64,000 nucleotides of DNA, from NCBI RefSeq assembly GCF_000378085.1, contig NZ_KB899221.1, forward strand, positions 20,643 through 84,642. Reading direction: 5' to 3'. Within the stretch, counting starts at the first letter, position 1. Each line of letters starts with the position of its first letter. This document shows, one piece after another, positions 16,779-26,139 of this stretch. This DNA comes from Hoylesella loescheii DSM 19665 = JCM 12249 = ATCC 15930. Lineage in GTDB: Bacteria > Bacteroidota > Bacteroidia > Bacteroidales > Bacteroidaceae. The notes under the pieces are model-generated. The model saw nothing but the letters and a program-made list of their open reading frames with translations, searched no databases and had not been told where the DNA came from. A program made the translations under genes and the position numbers.

Positions 16779-17965
16779 TTGATGATATCGTTAGTGGTGA
16801 TGAGCAATTGCGTTTCGGGGTTGAATAACCCAAGGGTGACGTTCTTTTGAGGATCGCTCGACATAATTTCAAGAATGGTTTGGTAGCTATACACACTGCT
16901 ATCGTAAACCATCACTGTGGGTTGTGCCACCATTTCTACGGCTGAGGCGTGCCCCAAGGGCAGCGTTTGTTCGTCGGCCACGATGCATTGCACGTCCAAA
17001 CCTTTGCGTTTGGCCATTTGTTCGACAGTTGAACAGGAAGTTTCCGACCCGAAAAAGCGATAGGCAGGTTGATGTTTTCGCTTAGGACGCAACGCCAATG
17101 CGCGTCGCAAAACACGTGTCTGAATGCTCAACAAAGCCGTAAATGCCTTGAAATAAATGGCCGTCTTGATGGGTAGCGACACCCAAAAGCGCATGTGACG
17201 ATAGTGCTTGCGAAAGAAAATCAGCATGGCCTGATAGAACACATGCACGTAACGGAAAGACGATTTATGGGTGCTCTCGCCTTTATAATGAAGTATTTGG
17301 CACGGCAGATACCAATTTTCGTAGCCCGCTTTAAGTATGCGGTAAGACAAATCGATGTCTTCGCCATACATAAAATAGTCTTCATCGAGCAATCCTATTT
17401 TATCTAGCACCTCACGCCTCACCATCAGGCATGCCCCACTTATCACCTCAATGCGTGCAGGGGCATCCCATGGCAGGTACGAAAGGTAATACTTGCCAAA
17501 ACGTTTACTCAGCGGAAAGCGGGCACAAAGGCCACTCATCTTATAGAAAGACACCATAGGCGAAGGTAAACCACGGCGCGACTCCATCGCCTTTTGTCCA
17601 TCGGCGCCCAACATTTGCACCCCTGCCCCACCCGCTTGTGGATGTTCGTCCATAAAACGAAGCATCGTTTGGATGGTGTTTTCAGCCACGAACGTGTCGG
17701 GGTTGAGCAACAATACGTACTCACTTTGGCTCTGCCTAATGGCCACATTGTTGGCGTAGGCAAAGCCGTTGTTGTACATGCTGGCAATGATATTTACCTC
17801 GGGAAAACGCTCTTGAAGATATTCCACCGACCCATCGTGCGAATGATTGTCAACCACATACACCTCGGCATCCACGCCAGCCAAGGCCTTACGAAGCGAA
17901 TGCAGACATTGCTCCACATAATGCTTCACGTTATAGTTAACGATAACCACCGTAAGCTTAGGCAT
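16775..17965 (-). CDS. family 2 glycosyltransferase with C-terminal extension
   Basis: A 396-aa protein. Residues 1-300 are a GT2 (GT-A fold) domain: VVIVNYNVKHYVEQCL, YVVDNHSHDGS, LLLNPDTFV (DxD position), and GACLMVRREVLDKIGLLDEDYFMYGEDIDLSYR, as in rhamnosyl- and polysaccharide-building transferases. A membrane-proximal amphipathic stretch lies near residues 255-290. The last 95 or so residues form an extra region I do not recognise. It is flanked by overlaps with a membrane protein gene and a GNAT gene, suggesting a small envelope-glycan operon. Confidence 0.88.
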   Translation of the reverse strand: MPKLTVVIVNYNVKHYVEQCLHSLRKALAGVDAEVYVVDNHSHDGSVEYLQERFPEVNIIASMYNNGFAYANNVAIRQSQSEYVLLLNPDTFVAENTIQTMLRFMDEHPQAGGAGVQMLGADGQKAMESRRGLPSPMVSFYKMSGLCARFPLSKRFGKYYLSYLPWDAPARIEVISGACLMVRREVLDKIGLLDEDYFMYGEDIDLSYRILKAGYENWYLPCQILHYKGESTHKSSFRYVHVFYQAMLIFFRKHYRHMRFWVSLPIKTAIYFKAFTALLSIQTRVLRRALALRPKRKHQPAYRFFGSETSCSTVEQMAKRKGLDVQCIVADEQTLPLGHASAVEMVAQPTVMVYDSSVYSYQTILEIMSSDPQKNVTLGLFNPETQLLITTNDIIK

Positions 17966-18392
17966 TCTCTGGGCTGTTGTCGGTGGTTTCCAAACTAGCT
18001 TTCTCGCGCTCGTAGCGTTTTTGGGTGGGTACTACGAAGAGTAAGCAGAGAAAAAGGATGATGGCCATATAACCAAAGGGTACGCCCATGAAGGCATAAT
18101 AGGCAAAAGTGTTGAGCAACAAGGGTAAACCCAACAGCACTAGGCGCAATATGGCACGACGATCGTAATTCATTCGAGCCGTGTTAGAACCACCAGGACG
18201 AACCAAACGGAATGCCACGGGGATTGCACAAAGCGAAAAGAGTTCGAGAAAAGTCGTGCAAAGGAAGTCGGCCGAGCGGTTATCGGCCCACCATCCCCCA
18301 ATCAGCGTGTTGGTTTCGAACAAAACAACAGCCAACAGCGACAGCACGATGCTGGTGTAAAAAATGATATTGAGCGTTTGTTGGGTCTTCAT
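17958..18392 (-). CDS. small membrane protein of unknown function
   Basis: A 144-aa protein with four hydrophobic helices (about residues 10-28, 42-62, 80-98, 102-122) and a charged C-terminal tail (KRYEREKASLE). I recognise no motif. It is the first gene of the operon and overlaps the glycosyltransferase gene by 8 bp. An accessory membrane role in the same pathway is inferred from position only. Confidence 0.75.
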   Translation of the reverse strand: MKTQQTLNIIFYTSIVLSLLAVVLFETNTLIGGWWADNRSADFLCTTFLELFSLCAIPVAFRLVRPGGSNTARMNYDRRAILRLVLLGLPLLLNTFAYYAFMGVPFGYMAIILFLCLLFVVPTQKRYEREKASLETTDNSPENA

Positions 18393-18395
18393 ATT

Positions 18396-18716
18396 ATTTG
18401 AGATATTGAGTTTATGGGTTTATGAGTTCGTGAGTTTGTAAGTTCCTGAGTTTGTAAGTTTATGAGTTTTTGAGCCTATGAGCTTATGGGTTTATAAGGA
18501 TGTGAGTTGGAGAAGTGTTGAGTTTGTGAGAGCAGAAGTTAACGGGTTTTATCGCATTCATCGCAAACTAAACGTTACGAACGTTCAACTTGAGAGGCGT
18601 TCAGAGAAAGAAGGACTCATAAACTTACCAACTTAAAAACTCATAAACTTACCAACTTAAAAACTCACGAACTTAAAAGCTCATAACCTCACGAATTTAC
18701 AAACTCAGAAACTTAA
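18396..18716. repeat. short-word repeat arms facing each other
   Basis: The left arm (about 18396-18535) is built of GAGTTTATG/GAGTTTGTAAGTT words. The right arm (about 18617-18716) is built of their complements (CTCATAAACTTACC, AACTTAAAAACTC). A long imperfect hairpin is possible. It fills the whole gap between two minus-strand genes. Within the right arm a 24-bp unit is tandemly doubled. Confidence 0.7.
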
Positions 18717-18721
18717 ACCTT

Positions 18722-19336
18722 TTACGTTTCTCCCATTGATGTTCGGTTGAGGATAGAACGACCAAGCGTCACCTCATCGGTATATTCTATCTCGTCGCCC
18801 ACAGAGATGCCACGGGCGATAACACTAGTTTTCACCTTATAAGGGGCAATCTTTCGCGAGATGTAATAGTTGGTGGTATCGCCCTCCATGGTGCTGCTCA
18901 GTGCCAATATCACTTCGGTCACACCGCCATTTGCCACTCGTTCAACCAGCGAAGTTATCTCGATATCGTTCGGACCTACACCATCCATGGGCGAAATAAC
19001 ACCGCCCAGCACATGATATAGGCCGTTGTATTGCTGCGTATTCTCAATGGCCATCACGTCTTGGATGTTTTCTACCACACAGATGGTGGCTGCATCGCGT
19101 CGCGGATTGGCGCAGATGGCGCACGTTTCGGTGTCGCTGATGTTGTGGCAAAGCCGACAATACTTAATGTCTTTACGCACGTTGAGAATGGATGAGGAAA
19201 AAGACTCCACGTCCTCAACACGTGTTTTCAGCAAATGCAGCACCAACCGAAGAGCTGTTTTACGTCCTATGCCAGGAAGTCGGCTAAATTCGGAAACGGC
19301 TTTTTCTAAGAGTGCGGAGGGATATTGTTGTTCCAT
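18722..19336 (-). CDS. recR: recombination mediator RecR
   Basis: A 204-aa protein that loads RecA at gaps with RecF/RecO. It has the helix-hairpin-helix [20 protein letters not shown] (residues 17-36), a four-Cys zinc finger CRLC...CAIC (about 58-75), and a Toprim domain from about 80 ([25 protein letters not shown]). The start at 19336 gives [14 protein letters not shown], the usual N-terminus; in-frame codons farther upstream would add about 46 poorly fitting residues. Confidence 0.95.
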   Translation of the reverse strand: MEQQYPSALLEKAVSEFSRLPGIGRKTALRLVLHLLKTRVEDVESFSSSILNVRKDIKYCRLCHNISDTETCAICANPRRDAATICVVENIQDVMAIENTQQYNGLYHVLGGVISPMDGVGPNDIEITSLVERVANGGVTEVILALSSTMEGDTTNYYISRKIAPYKVKTSVIARGISVGDEIEYTDEVTLGRSILNRTSMGET

Positions 19337-19493
19337 TATGCAATGAAGGACTGCTACAGATGCGGTCCGGGGTTTGTTCGTTGTGGGCGAAAGTTCGTGG
19401 GGTGAGGTGTTGTTGATGCGGATGAGCGTACAGAGAAAGGCTTGTTTGCCTACCCTGTGCTGGCCTCTACGCATCCCACCCCATGTTCGTTCG

Positions 19494-21146
19494 CTACTTA
19501 TATTTCTTTATCAGATCGTCGGCACGTGTGTCGCCTAGCTCCTTAGCCTTGTTTAATGCCGCCAAGCCCTCAGCCTTTTTGTTGTCGTTTACCAAGGCCA
19601 AACCCTTAATAAGATAAAGGTCGGGATAGTTGGGAGCAACGCGCAAACCCATATCGGCTGTGACAACAGCATCTTCCTTTTGGTTAACGCGCAATTGCAA
19701 TTGGGCCAATTCGGCATAGTAAGTAGGCTCTTCACGATTCAGTACGATGGCATGTGCAAAGTCGTTCAATGCCTGTTGGAACTGACGCAGCTGCACTTCG
19801 CATAACGCACGCGTATAATAGAAGTCGTGCGAGGCGCGCCCAAGCATCAAGGTATCATAGCGATTATAGTCGGCCATAGCCTTTTTGTATTGCTGCGCAG
19901 CATGCAAAGCCGTGCCACGAGCCAACACGTATGGAGCGGAGAGACTTATATCTTGGGCCGTTACAGCACTGTCGAGCAAGGTCAAAATTTCTTTGAAGGG
20001 TGCTTTTAGTTGCTGTTTGCATTGCGCTGCCTCGTAATATAGTTCGCCATTGCGAAGGTTGGTCTTCGTCAGAGCCATAAACTGATCGTAGGCTTTGGCA
20101 TATTCGCCCTTAAAATAGATAATCTGCGCCTCCAAATGTTTGTACAATGGCAGCGGATTAAGGGCGTAAGCCTTGTTCGTTTCGGCCAAGGCAAGGTCCA
20201 AGTTCCACTGCGGATAGGGCATATTTCCTTGCTTCACTTCCTTTTGATAGATCAGTTTGGCCAAGTTATAGTGTGCCTCATCTTTCTTATCTGCCATGTT
20301 CAAGGCCGTCTGCATGGTGGCGTTTGCCTTGCCAAAGTCGTTTCGGGCAAGATAAAACTCTGCTTGCGAAACGTAACCTTCAACCGATTTTGGAAACTTA
20401 TGGATGAAATCTTCCACATAGCGTTGGTAGCGCGAGGCCGAGGTTTGACCTGCTTCGAGCATCAACATAAGCAGTGCTTGGTCTTGCTTATCGGGCAAAG
20501 CCATACGTATGGTGGTTTGTTTCAAGATAGGCTCGTTTACCGAAAGCCCTGTTGTTTTGAACGTTTCAGCAAATCGAACGTCAACGGAATTGTAGTCGCC
20601 ACTAAGTTTTGAGTACTGCAACAGCCCCATAACCTCACCTTTTTCGTTGGCAACAGGACAACCTACGTGTATGTTTTCGGGCTGACCATCATATTGATAG
20701 AAGTGACAGTCGGTCATAAACGGCTCGGCTTTCTTCACTTTTAGCGCGTTTGTTTGTGCTCTTCCCGTGGAATACTGCACAAGCCAAGCGCGTGATCCAA
20801 CAGCCGATTGCGCCTTAGCAACAGGTGCAGGCGTGGTGATGGCATTCACCTTGAACTTACAAAGGTCGTAAACCTCGCTCGCCCCATATATCACATCCAC
20901 GGTGTGCTTGTTACCATTAGCGTCTATCACGATAGCACTGTCGGCCCCAATAAAGGGAGTCCAGGTGCTCACTGCCTCGCCATGAGCCCCCACGAACACA
21001 CCTCTACCCGAAGCAAGGAGGCTTCCGTCTTTCTTAAAGGTGGTGAGACTGAACACCGATTTCGAAACTTTCTGCACATTGGCCGACTGTGCCTGCGCAC
21101 CGAGGGCAAAGAATGTGAAGAGCAGGGATAAGAAAACTGATTTCAT
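19494..21146 (-). CDS. secreted TPR protein with degenerate trypsin-like domain
   Basis: A 550-aa protein with signal peptide ([19 protein letters not shown]). Residues 25-190 follow a trypsin-like (DegP-type) protease fold: [36 protein letters not shown], then YDLCKFKV, then [18 protein letters not shown]. The usual catalytic His position reads STWTPF and the GNSGGP serine loop reads HVGCP, so it is probably inactive. Residues 225-545 hold about eight tetratricopeptide repeats. The place (periplasm or cell surface) and role are unknown; a scaffold function is inferred. It sits 20 bp after recN. Confidence 0.82.
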   Translation of the reverse strand: MKSVFLSLLFTFFALGAQAQSANVQKVSKSVFSLTTFKKDGSLLASGRGVFVGAHGEAVSTWTPFIGADSAIVIDANGNKHTVDVIYGASEVYDLCKFKVNAITTPAPVAKAQSAVGSRAWLVQYSTGRAQTNALKVKKAEPFMTDCHFYQYDGQPENIHVGCPVANEKGEVMGLLQYSKLSGDYNSVDVRFAETFKTTGLSVNEPILKQTTIRMALPDKQDQALLMLMLEAGQTSASRYQRYVEDFIHKFPKSVEGYVSQAEFYLARNDFGKANATMQTALNMADKKDEAHYNLAKLIYQKEVKQGNMPYPQWNLDLALAETNKAYALNPLPLYKHLEAQIIYFKGEYAKAYDQFMALTKTNLRNGELYYEAAQCKQQLKAPFKEILTLLDSAVTAQDISLSAPYVLARGTALHAAQQYKKAMADYNRYDTLMLGRASHDFYYTRALCEVQLRQFQQALNDFAHAIVLNREEPTYYAELAQLQLRVNQKEDAVVTADMGLRVAPNYPDLYLIKGLALVNDNKKAEGLAALNKAKELGDTRADDLIKKYK

Positions 21147-21166
21147 ATATTACTGTTCTTGTATTT

Positions 21167-22828
21167 TCATTGTATACCAAGTAATGTCTTGGCGTTATCT
21201 ATAGCCGCAGCCGACACGTCGCTTCCGCTCAGCATCTTGGCAATTTCGTCAATGCGTTCGCTAGGTTCAAGCAAAGTCATGTGGCTTACCGTGCCTTGGT
21301 CGGTTTCTTCTTTTGACACCATATAATGGGTCGTACCCAGCGCGGCAATCTGTGGCAAGTGGGTAATGGCAATCACCTGACGATCAGTCTTGCCCATGTC
21401 GGCCATGATGTTGGCCATCTTTTCGGCCACTCTTCCACTAACGCCAGTATCTATTTCGTCAAAGATGATGGTGGGCAACTTAACCGCATTGCTGATCATT
21501 GCTTTTAACGAGAGCATCACTCGAGCTATTTCACCACCCGAAGCCACCTGACTTACTGGCTGCAAGGCCGTGTTGGTGTTGGCACTAAACAAGAAAGAAA
21601 CCTTGTCGCAGCCGTTGGGCGAAAGTTCTTTGGCACTCAACACGATCTGGAACTGCACCTTGGGGATACCCAATTCCATCAGCATAGCCTTCAACTGTTG
21701 CTCTATCTGTTGCGCACTCTTTTGGCGGATAGTGGTTAGTTTTTCGGCTTTGGCGGTGCAAACAGCCAGCAATCTCTCCATCTTCTTTCGGCATTCGTCC
21801 AAGTCGGCATCACCGTTGTCGATGTGTTGCAGCTGTTGTTTGATGTCGTTGTGCATGGCAATAAGCTCCGCCACGCTATCTAATCGGTACTTCTTTTGCA
21901 GCGAATAGATGATGTTTAGTCGTTGAGTTATCTCGTCAAGACGTTGCGGGTCGAAGTCAACGTCCTCTACCTGCGAGCCTAGGTCTTGTACAATGTCTTT
22001 CAGTTCGATATAACAGTTGTCCAATCTCTCGGCCAATTCTTTTACGTTGGGATATATATCTTCGATGTCGTGCAGCTTACCCACATACGTATGTAGGTTT
22101 CCCAGCATGCTGTTGCTCTCTCCATCGATTCCTTCAACAGCCTGATAAAGGGCAGCCTTAATATCTTCGGCGTGCGACATCATCTCCGATTCTTGTTCCA
22201 AAGCTTCCTGCTGGCCATCTTCCAGTTTGGCTTCTTCTAGCTCGGTATGCTGAAAACGCAGGTAGTCTTCGCGTTCTTTGTTGCCACTGATAAGTTCTTC
22301 CAGCTGCCGCAGTTCTTTCTCGGCTACCTTATATTTATCGTATGACTCGGTGTACTCGGCCAATTGGGCGGAGTTTTGGGCAATAAGGTCGATAACGTTA
22401 AGCTGAAAATCTTCCTTGTTCAACAACAGGTTTTGGTGCTGACTATGAATGTCGATAAGACGTTCGCCCAATTCTTTCACCAACGTTAGTGGTGCAGGAG
22501 CATCGTTAATAAATGCGCGGCTCTTACCCGAAGCGCTTATCTCGCGACGTATGATGCAGTCGCTGGCATCGTAGTCTAGCTCGTTGCTCTCGAAAAAGGG
22601 CTCTAACTCATAATGGGCAATGTTGAAATGCGCCTCTACAGTACATTTCTCGGCTCCATGCTTAATGCTTTTCACGTCGGCCCGTTGACCCATAACCAGA
22701 CCAAGAGCACCAAGTATGATGCTCTTTCCTGCTCCCGTTTCGCCCGTTATCACCGAAAATCCCGAACGAAAGTCCATATCGAGTTCGTCGATAAGTGCGA
22801 AATTCTTAATATATAGTTGTGTTAGCAT
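21167..22828 (-). CDS. recN: DNA repair protein RecN
   Basis: A 553-aa SMC-like ATPase in double-strand break repair. The head begins LTQLYIKNFALIDELDMDF with Walker A GETGAGKSI (residues 29-37). A long coiled coil runs from about 150 to 380 in two arms. The signature VASGGEIARVMLSLK and Walker B PTIIFDEIDTGVSG lie at about 430-465. Length is normal. The start is 1 bp from the stop of the DUF4835 gene, indicating one operon. Confidence 0.95.
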   Translation of the reverse strand: MLTQLYIKNFALIDELDMDFRSGFSVITGETGAGKSIILGALGLVMGQRADVKSIKHGAEKCTVEAHFNIAHYELEPFFESNELDYDASDCIIRREISASGKSRAFINDAPAPLTLVKELGERLIDIHSQHQNLLLNKEDFQLNVIDLIAQNSAQLAEYTESYDKYKVAEKELRQLEELISGNKEREDYLRFQHTELEEAKLEDGQQEALEQESEMMSHAEDIKAALYQAVEGIDGESNSMLGNLHTYVGKLHDIEDIYPNVKELAERLDNCYIELKDIVQDLGSQVEDVDFDPQRLDEITQRLNIIYSLQKKYRLDSVAELIAMHNDIKQQLQHIDNGDADLDECRKKMERLLAVCTAKAEKLTTIRQKSAQQIEQQLKAMLMELGIPKVQFQIVLSAKELSPNGCDKVSFLFSANTNTALQPVSQVASGGEIARVMLSLKAMISNAVKLPTIIFDEIDTGVSGRVAEKMANIMADMGKTDRQVIAITHLPQIAALGTTHYMVSKEETDQGTVSHMTLLEPSERIDEIAKMLSGSDVSAAAIDNAKTLLGIQ

Positions 22829-22829
22829 G

Positions 22830-23735
22830 TCATTCTTTTATTTTCTCCCAAGCGTTGTTTTGGCTTGCATTGATTTTAAACAGCAGGTCGTACACGGCTT
22901 GTTTCTCTTTTTGTGTGCCCTTACCTTGGTATACTTGCACCAGCTCGTCGCGCTTATAGTCGGTCCATATCTGTGGAAACAAGCTCAGTGGCTTATTCTC
23001 CTTGCTGCGTTTCAGTCCCTCTTCCAATGCTGTGGTTATGTTCACGCGTCCTCGTTCGGCATTGTTCACCATCTCGTCCAAGCCCTTTCGGTAATAATCG
23101 TACTGCAATTGGCGGAAGGGTTGCATACGTCCATCAAGATAGTCGTTGATGATGGCAAAGCGGTTTCGGTCGTTGTCAAACGATTTCCAACCCGCAAACG
23201 GCAAATTTTGGGCATTGTTTACGAGGGTCATACAGCGTTGAAGAACATCCTCTCCACCCATAGGCGCAAAGCTATCAAGGTCTAACCCGATGATGAGATA
23301 GGCATAATAGGCCAGCAGGGCTGTGAGTTGGTTGGAGAGATTGTCTTCGTTCAGTTCCAATTGGTCGAACTGCGAATAGTCGAAATTAAAATCGTTGTCG
23401 GTGTTGTTGTACAAAACCGATGAGTAAGAGGCGTTGTATACGGGTCTGTTTGCCTGTATCAGGGCCTTACAGGTGAAGCGATTTTCCTCGCGATTATACT
23501 GTTGTATGGTGATGTTGAAGTTGCAAACGATGCGCTCGTTCTCCCTAAATTGCAGATGTGTCCATTGTCGGTTGTTCACAAACTGCTCTATGGCTTGCTG
23601 CAAATTATCGAACACTGCCGTTTCGGTGGTTTGCACCTGACTAGCGTTCACAGTGACTCTCGCCCGCAACTCTTGTGCGAACGCGCCACGGCAAACCATC
23701 AGTAAGCCCAACAAAAACGCAATTTTTATCTTCAT
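22830..23735 (-). CDS. DUF4835-family exported protein
   Basis: A 301-aa protein with a signal peptide (MKIKIAFLLGLLMVCRGAFA). The mature part matches the DUF4835 pattern: QELRARVTVNASQVQTT...FDNLQQAIEQFVNNRQWT, then FQFNFDY-like segment FNFDYSQFDQLEL, and YLIIGLDLDSFAPMGGE. Orthologues lie between coaBC and recN in many Bacteroidota. Some annotations link the family to type IX secretion (PorD); I cannot verify that here. Start 23735 is chosen because it begins the signal peptide directly. Confidence 0.88.
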   Translation of the reverse strand: MKIKIAFLLGLLMVCRGAFAQELRARVTVNASQVQTTETAVFDNLQQAIEQFVNNRQWTHLQFRENERIVCNFNITIQQYNREENRFTCKALIQANRPVYNASYSSVLYNNTDNDFNFDYSQFDQLELNEDNLSNQLTALLAYYAYLIIGLDLDSFAPMGGEDVLQRCMTLVNNAQNLPFAGWKSFDNDRNRFAIINDYLDGRMQPFRQLQYDYYRKGLDEMVNNAERGRVNITTALEEGLKRSKENKPLSLFPQIWTDYKRDELVQVYQGKGTQKEKQAVYDLLFKINASQNNAWEKIKE

Positions 23736-23756
23736 TTGCAAATACACCTTATTATA

Positions 23757-23938
23757 TATAGGAGTTATGGAGTTAAGGAATAAAGAAGTTAAGCCAAATG
23801 TCTTGTTGCAAAATGATGGCTTCCTCGTTAACACGTCAACTCGTCAACTAATACTTAGTTATGGAATCTAGCCTATGCATTGTGGGCGTTAGCCATTTTT
23901 TCACCTTATCACCTTTTTAACCTTTTCACCTTTCCTCC
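23757..23938. repeat. intergenic short-word repeats before coaBC stop
   Basis: Contains GGAGTTAAGGAATAAAGAAGTTAAGCCAAATG-type text at 23758-23810, which recurs at about 28048-28095. Next come CGTCAACTCGTCAACT words, then CACCTTTTTAACCTTTTCACC words (about 23895-23935) reaching into the end of coaBC. The last word type recurs at 44095-44158. Confidence 0.6.
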
Positions 23939-25152
23939 ATCCTTTCGCACAGGTAATCAACGATATCCTTAGCCACTTCAGCCTTCGACTTAAGGCCAAA
24001 CTGCCTATTATCAGTCGCCGAAATAATGTTTACCATGTTATTGTCTGTGCCAAAACAAGTGCCCTCGTTACGTAGCGAATTCAGCACAATGAAGTCTAAG
24101 TTCTTGCTTTCGAGCTTCTTTTGTGCGTTCGCTTCCTCGTTATTGGTTTCCAAAGCAAAGCCAGCCAGCACCTGATTTCTTTTTTTCTCCCTACCCAAAG
24201 CCGCTGCAATATCGTGCGTTGAGGTAAGTTCTAGGGTAAGCTTATTACCTTCGCGCTTTATCTTTTGTGCAGCAATGGTAGCTGGTTTAAAGTCGGCCAC
24301 GGCCGCACACAATATGGCGGCATTGGCATTGGCAAACTCGCTGAGGCAAGCGGCATGCATTTCGTCGGCACTTTCTACGTCGATACGCCTAATGTTTGCC
24401 GAGGATTGCAAGTTTACGGGCCCGGCAACAAGCACCACTTCAGCACCTCTTCGGCTACATTCTTCGGCTAGGGCGAACCCCATCTTTCCCGAAGAGTAAT
24501 TGCCGATAAAGCGCACGGGGTCTATCTTCTCGTAAGTCGGACCGGCCGTAATCAGCACTTTCTGACCCGCCAGCTGTCTTTGGGGTGCGGAAGTATGGTC
24601 GTTAACCGTGCCTTCAAAGTATTTTTCCAGTGCGGCCACGATGTTTTCGGGTTCTTCCATACGACCTTTGCCCTCCAATCCACTAGCCAAAAAACCCGTC
24701 TGCGGTTCGATAATGACGTTTCCCACCTGCTTAAGCCGATCTAAATTGGCCTGCGTTGAGGGATGGGCATACATGTCTAAGTCCATGGCTGGCGCCACAA
24801 ACACGGGGGCTTTCATCGAGAGATAGGTGGTGATAAGCATGTTATCGGCAATGCCGTGAACCATCTTGCCCAGCGAACTGGCTGTGCAGGGGGCAATAAG
24901 CATGGCGTCGGCCCAGATACCTAGGTCGACATGCGAATGCCATGTACCATCGTTCGCCGTGAAAAACTCGCTCACTACAGGTTTGCCACTCAATGCAGAG
25001 AGGGTAACGGGCGTGATAAACTGCTTACCGGCATCGGTTATCACCACCTGAACTTCTGCCCCTTGCCTTATCAGCAGACGCAGAATAAGACAGGCCTTGT
25101 AGGCGGCGATGCTGCCTGTAATGCCCAATACGATTTTCTTTCCTTTCAACAT
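23926..25152 (-). CDS. coaBC: bifunctional phosphopantothenoylcysteine decarboxylase / phosphopantothenate-cysteine ligase
   Basis: A 408-aa two-domain enzyme of coenzyme A synthesis. CoaC part, residues 1-185: flavin-binding GITGSIAAYKACLILR, active-site His in WHSHVDLG, APCTASSLGKMVHGIADN, and the substrate-flap Cys/Met region APAMDLDMY. CoaB part from about 195: VLITAGPTYEKIDPVRFIGNYSSGKMG for CTP and phosphopantothenate, then AAVADFKP with the catalytic-site KIKR nearby. Length is normal. It lies 33 bp after the exonuclease gene. Confidence 0.95.
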   Translation of the reverse strand: MLKGKKIVLGITGSIAAYKACLILRLLIRQGAEVQVVITDAGKQFITPVTLSALSGKPVVSEFFTANDGTWHSHVDLGIWADAMLIAPCTASSLGKMVHGIADNMLITTYLSMKAPVFVAPAMDLDMYAHPSTQANLDRLKQVGNVIIEPQTGFLASGLEGKGRMEEPENIVAALEKYFEGTVNDHTSAPQRQLAGQKVLITAGPTYEKIDPVRFIGNYSSGKMGFALAEECSRRGAEVVLVAGPVNLQSSANIRRIDVESADEMHAACLSEFANANAAILCAAVADFKPATIAAQKIKREGNKLTLELTSTHDIAAALGREKKRNQVLAGFALETNNEEANAQKKLESKNLDFIVLNSLRNEGTCFGTDNNMVNIISATDNRQFGLKSKAEVAKDIVDYLCERMEER

Positions 25153-25185
25153 GTGTTGCTGAAGCTTTTAAAAGGCAGACCGATA

Positions 25186-26040
25186 TTAGCGGCCGCCAAA
25201 ACCCTTTAACCTGATACGGGTGAGCACTTGTTTGGTGTTGTTGGTGAAATCAGCCTGAATCATCCAGCTATAATAGCCAGGATCGCGCTGCAAAACCTCG
25301 TCTACCGCACAACCCTTATACTTCCCAAAGTTAAAGTACTCTTTCTTTATAACCTGCCCCTTGTCGTCAAGCGTCTCTTTCCCATTAGCGTCGAGCACGG
25401 GTCGCCACACTATTCGGCCTGCAAAGTCTACGTTGTCGTTGTTCTTGGAGAACTCCGCGAGATAGTCCATATCGTTAGGCAGCACGCGTTCAGCCTCTTC
25501 TTGATTGGCTTCCGAATACTTTTCAAGCTCTCCTAACAGCACGCGATAAGTGGCCTCAGCATCTTGATCGGCCCGATGGGCGGCAAAGTCTTCCTCCATC
25601 TTTCGTCCACAGTAAAACTTGTAGGCTGCGGCAAGATTGCGTTTTTCCATCTTATGGAAGATGGTTTGTGCATCGATAAGTCGCACCGACGAGAAATCGA
25701 AATCTATTTCGGCACGTAAGAACTCCTCGGCAAGCATAGGAATGTCGAAATGGTTGGAGTTAAAGCCCGCAAAGTCGCAACCTTTGAACACCTCGTTAAG
25801 GCGTGGCGCGAGCTCTTCGAATGTCGGAGCATCTTCCACCAAGTCGGTTGTGATGCCCGTTAGCTCGCTAACCTCGTCGGGAATGGGCTTTCCTGGATAA
25901 ACAAAGAGATTTTCCCGCTCCTCCTTTCCATCGGGGTAAACCTTGATATACGATATTTGTATAATGCGGTCGTTGACCAAGTCCAGCCCAGTTGTTTCCA
26001 AGTCGAAGACTATGAGCGGACGGGTTAAGTTCAGTTTCAT
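25186..26040 (-). CDS. DnaQ-like 3'-5' exonuclease (DEDDh)
   Basis: A 284-aa protein whose first 175 residues form a DEDDh exonuclease: IVFDLETTGLD (Asp, Glu), GFNSNHFDIPML (Asp) and AHRADQDAEAT (His and Asp). The C-terminal 100 residues include FNFGKYKGCAVDEVLQRDPGYYSWM, a module shared with other Bacteroidota exonuclease-like proteins. It may be a proofreading subunit or a repair or RNA-trimming nuclease; it lies between dnaN and coaBC, which favours DNA metabolism. Confidence 0.9.
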   Translation of the reverse strand: MKLNLTRPLIVFDLETTGLDLVNDRIIQISYIKVYPDGKEERENLFVYPGKPIPDEVSELTGITTDLVEDAPTFEELAPRLNEVFKGCDFAGFNSNHFDIPMLAEEFLRAEIDFDFSSVRLIDAQTIFHKMEKRNLAAAYKFYCGRKMEEDFAAHRADQDAEATYRVLLGELEKYSEANQEEAERVLPNDMDYLAEFSKNNDNVDFAGRIVWRPVLDANGKETLDDKGQVIKKEYFNFGKYKGCAVDEVLQRDPGYYSWMIQADFTNNTKQVLTRIRLKGFGGR

Positions 26041-26139
26041 TTACACTGTTGCTTGGTAAGTTTGTCAATGGGGATGCGATGGGGTGGCCAACACAGGTCG
26101 TGCACCCCTAGACACCGTTTGCTTCATGGATTAAACCCA

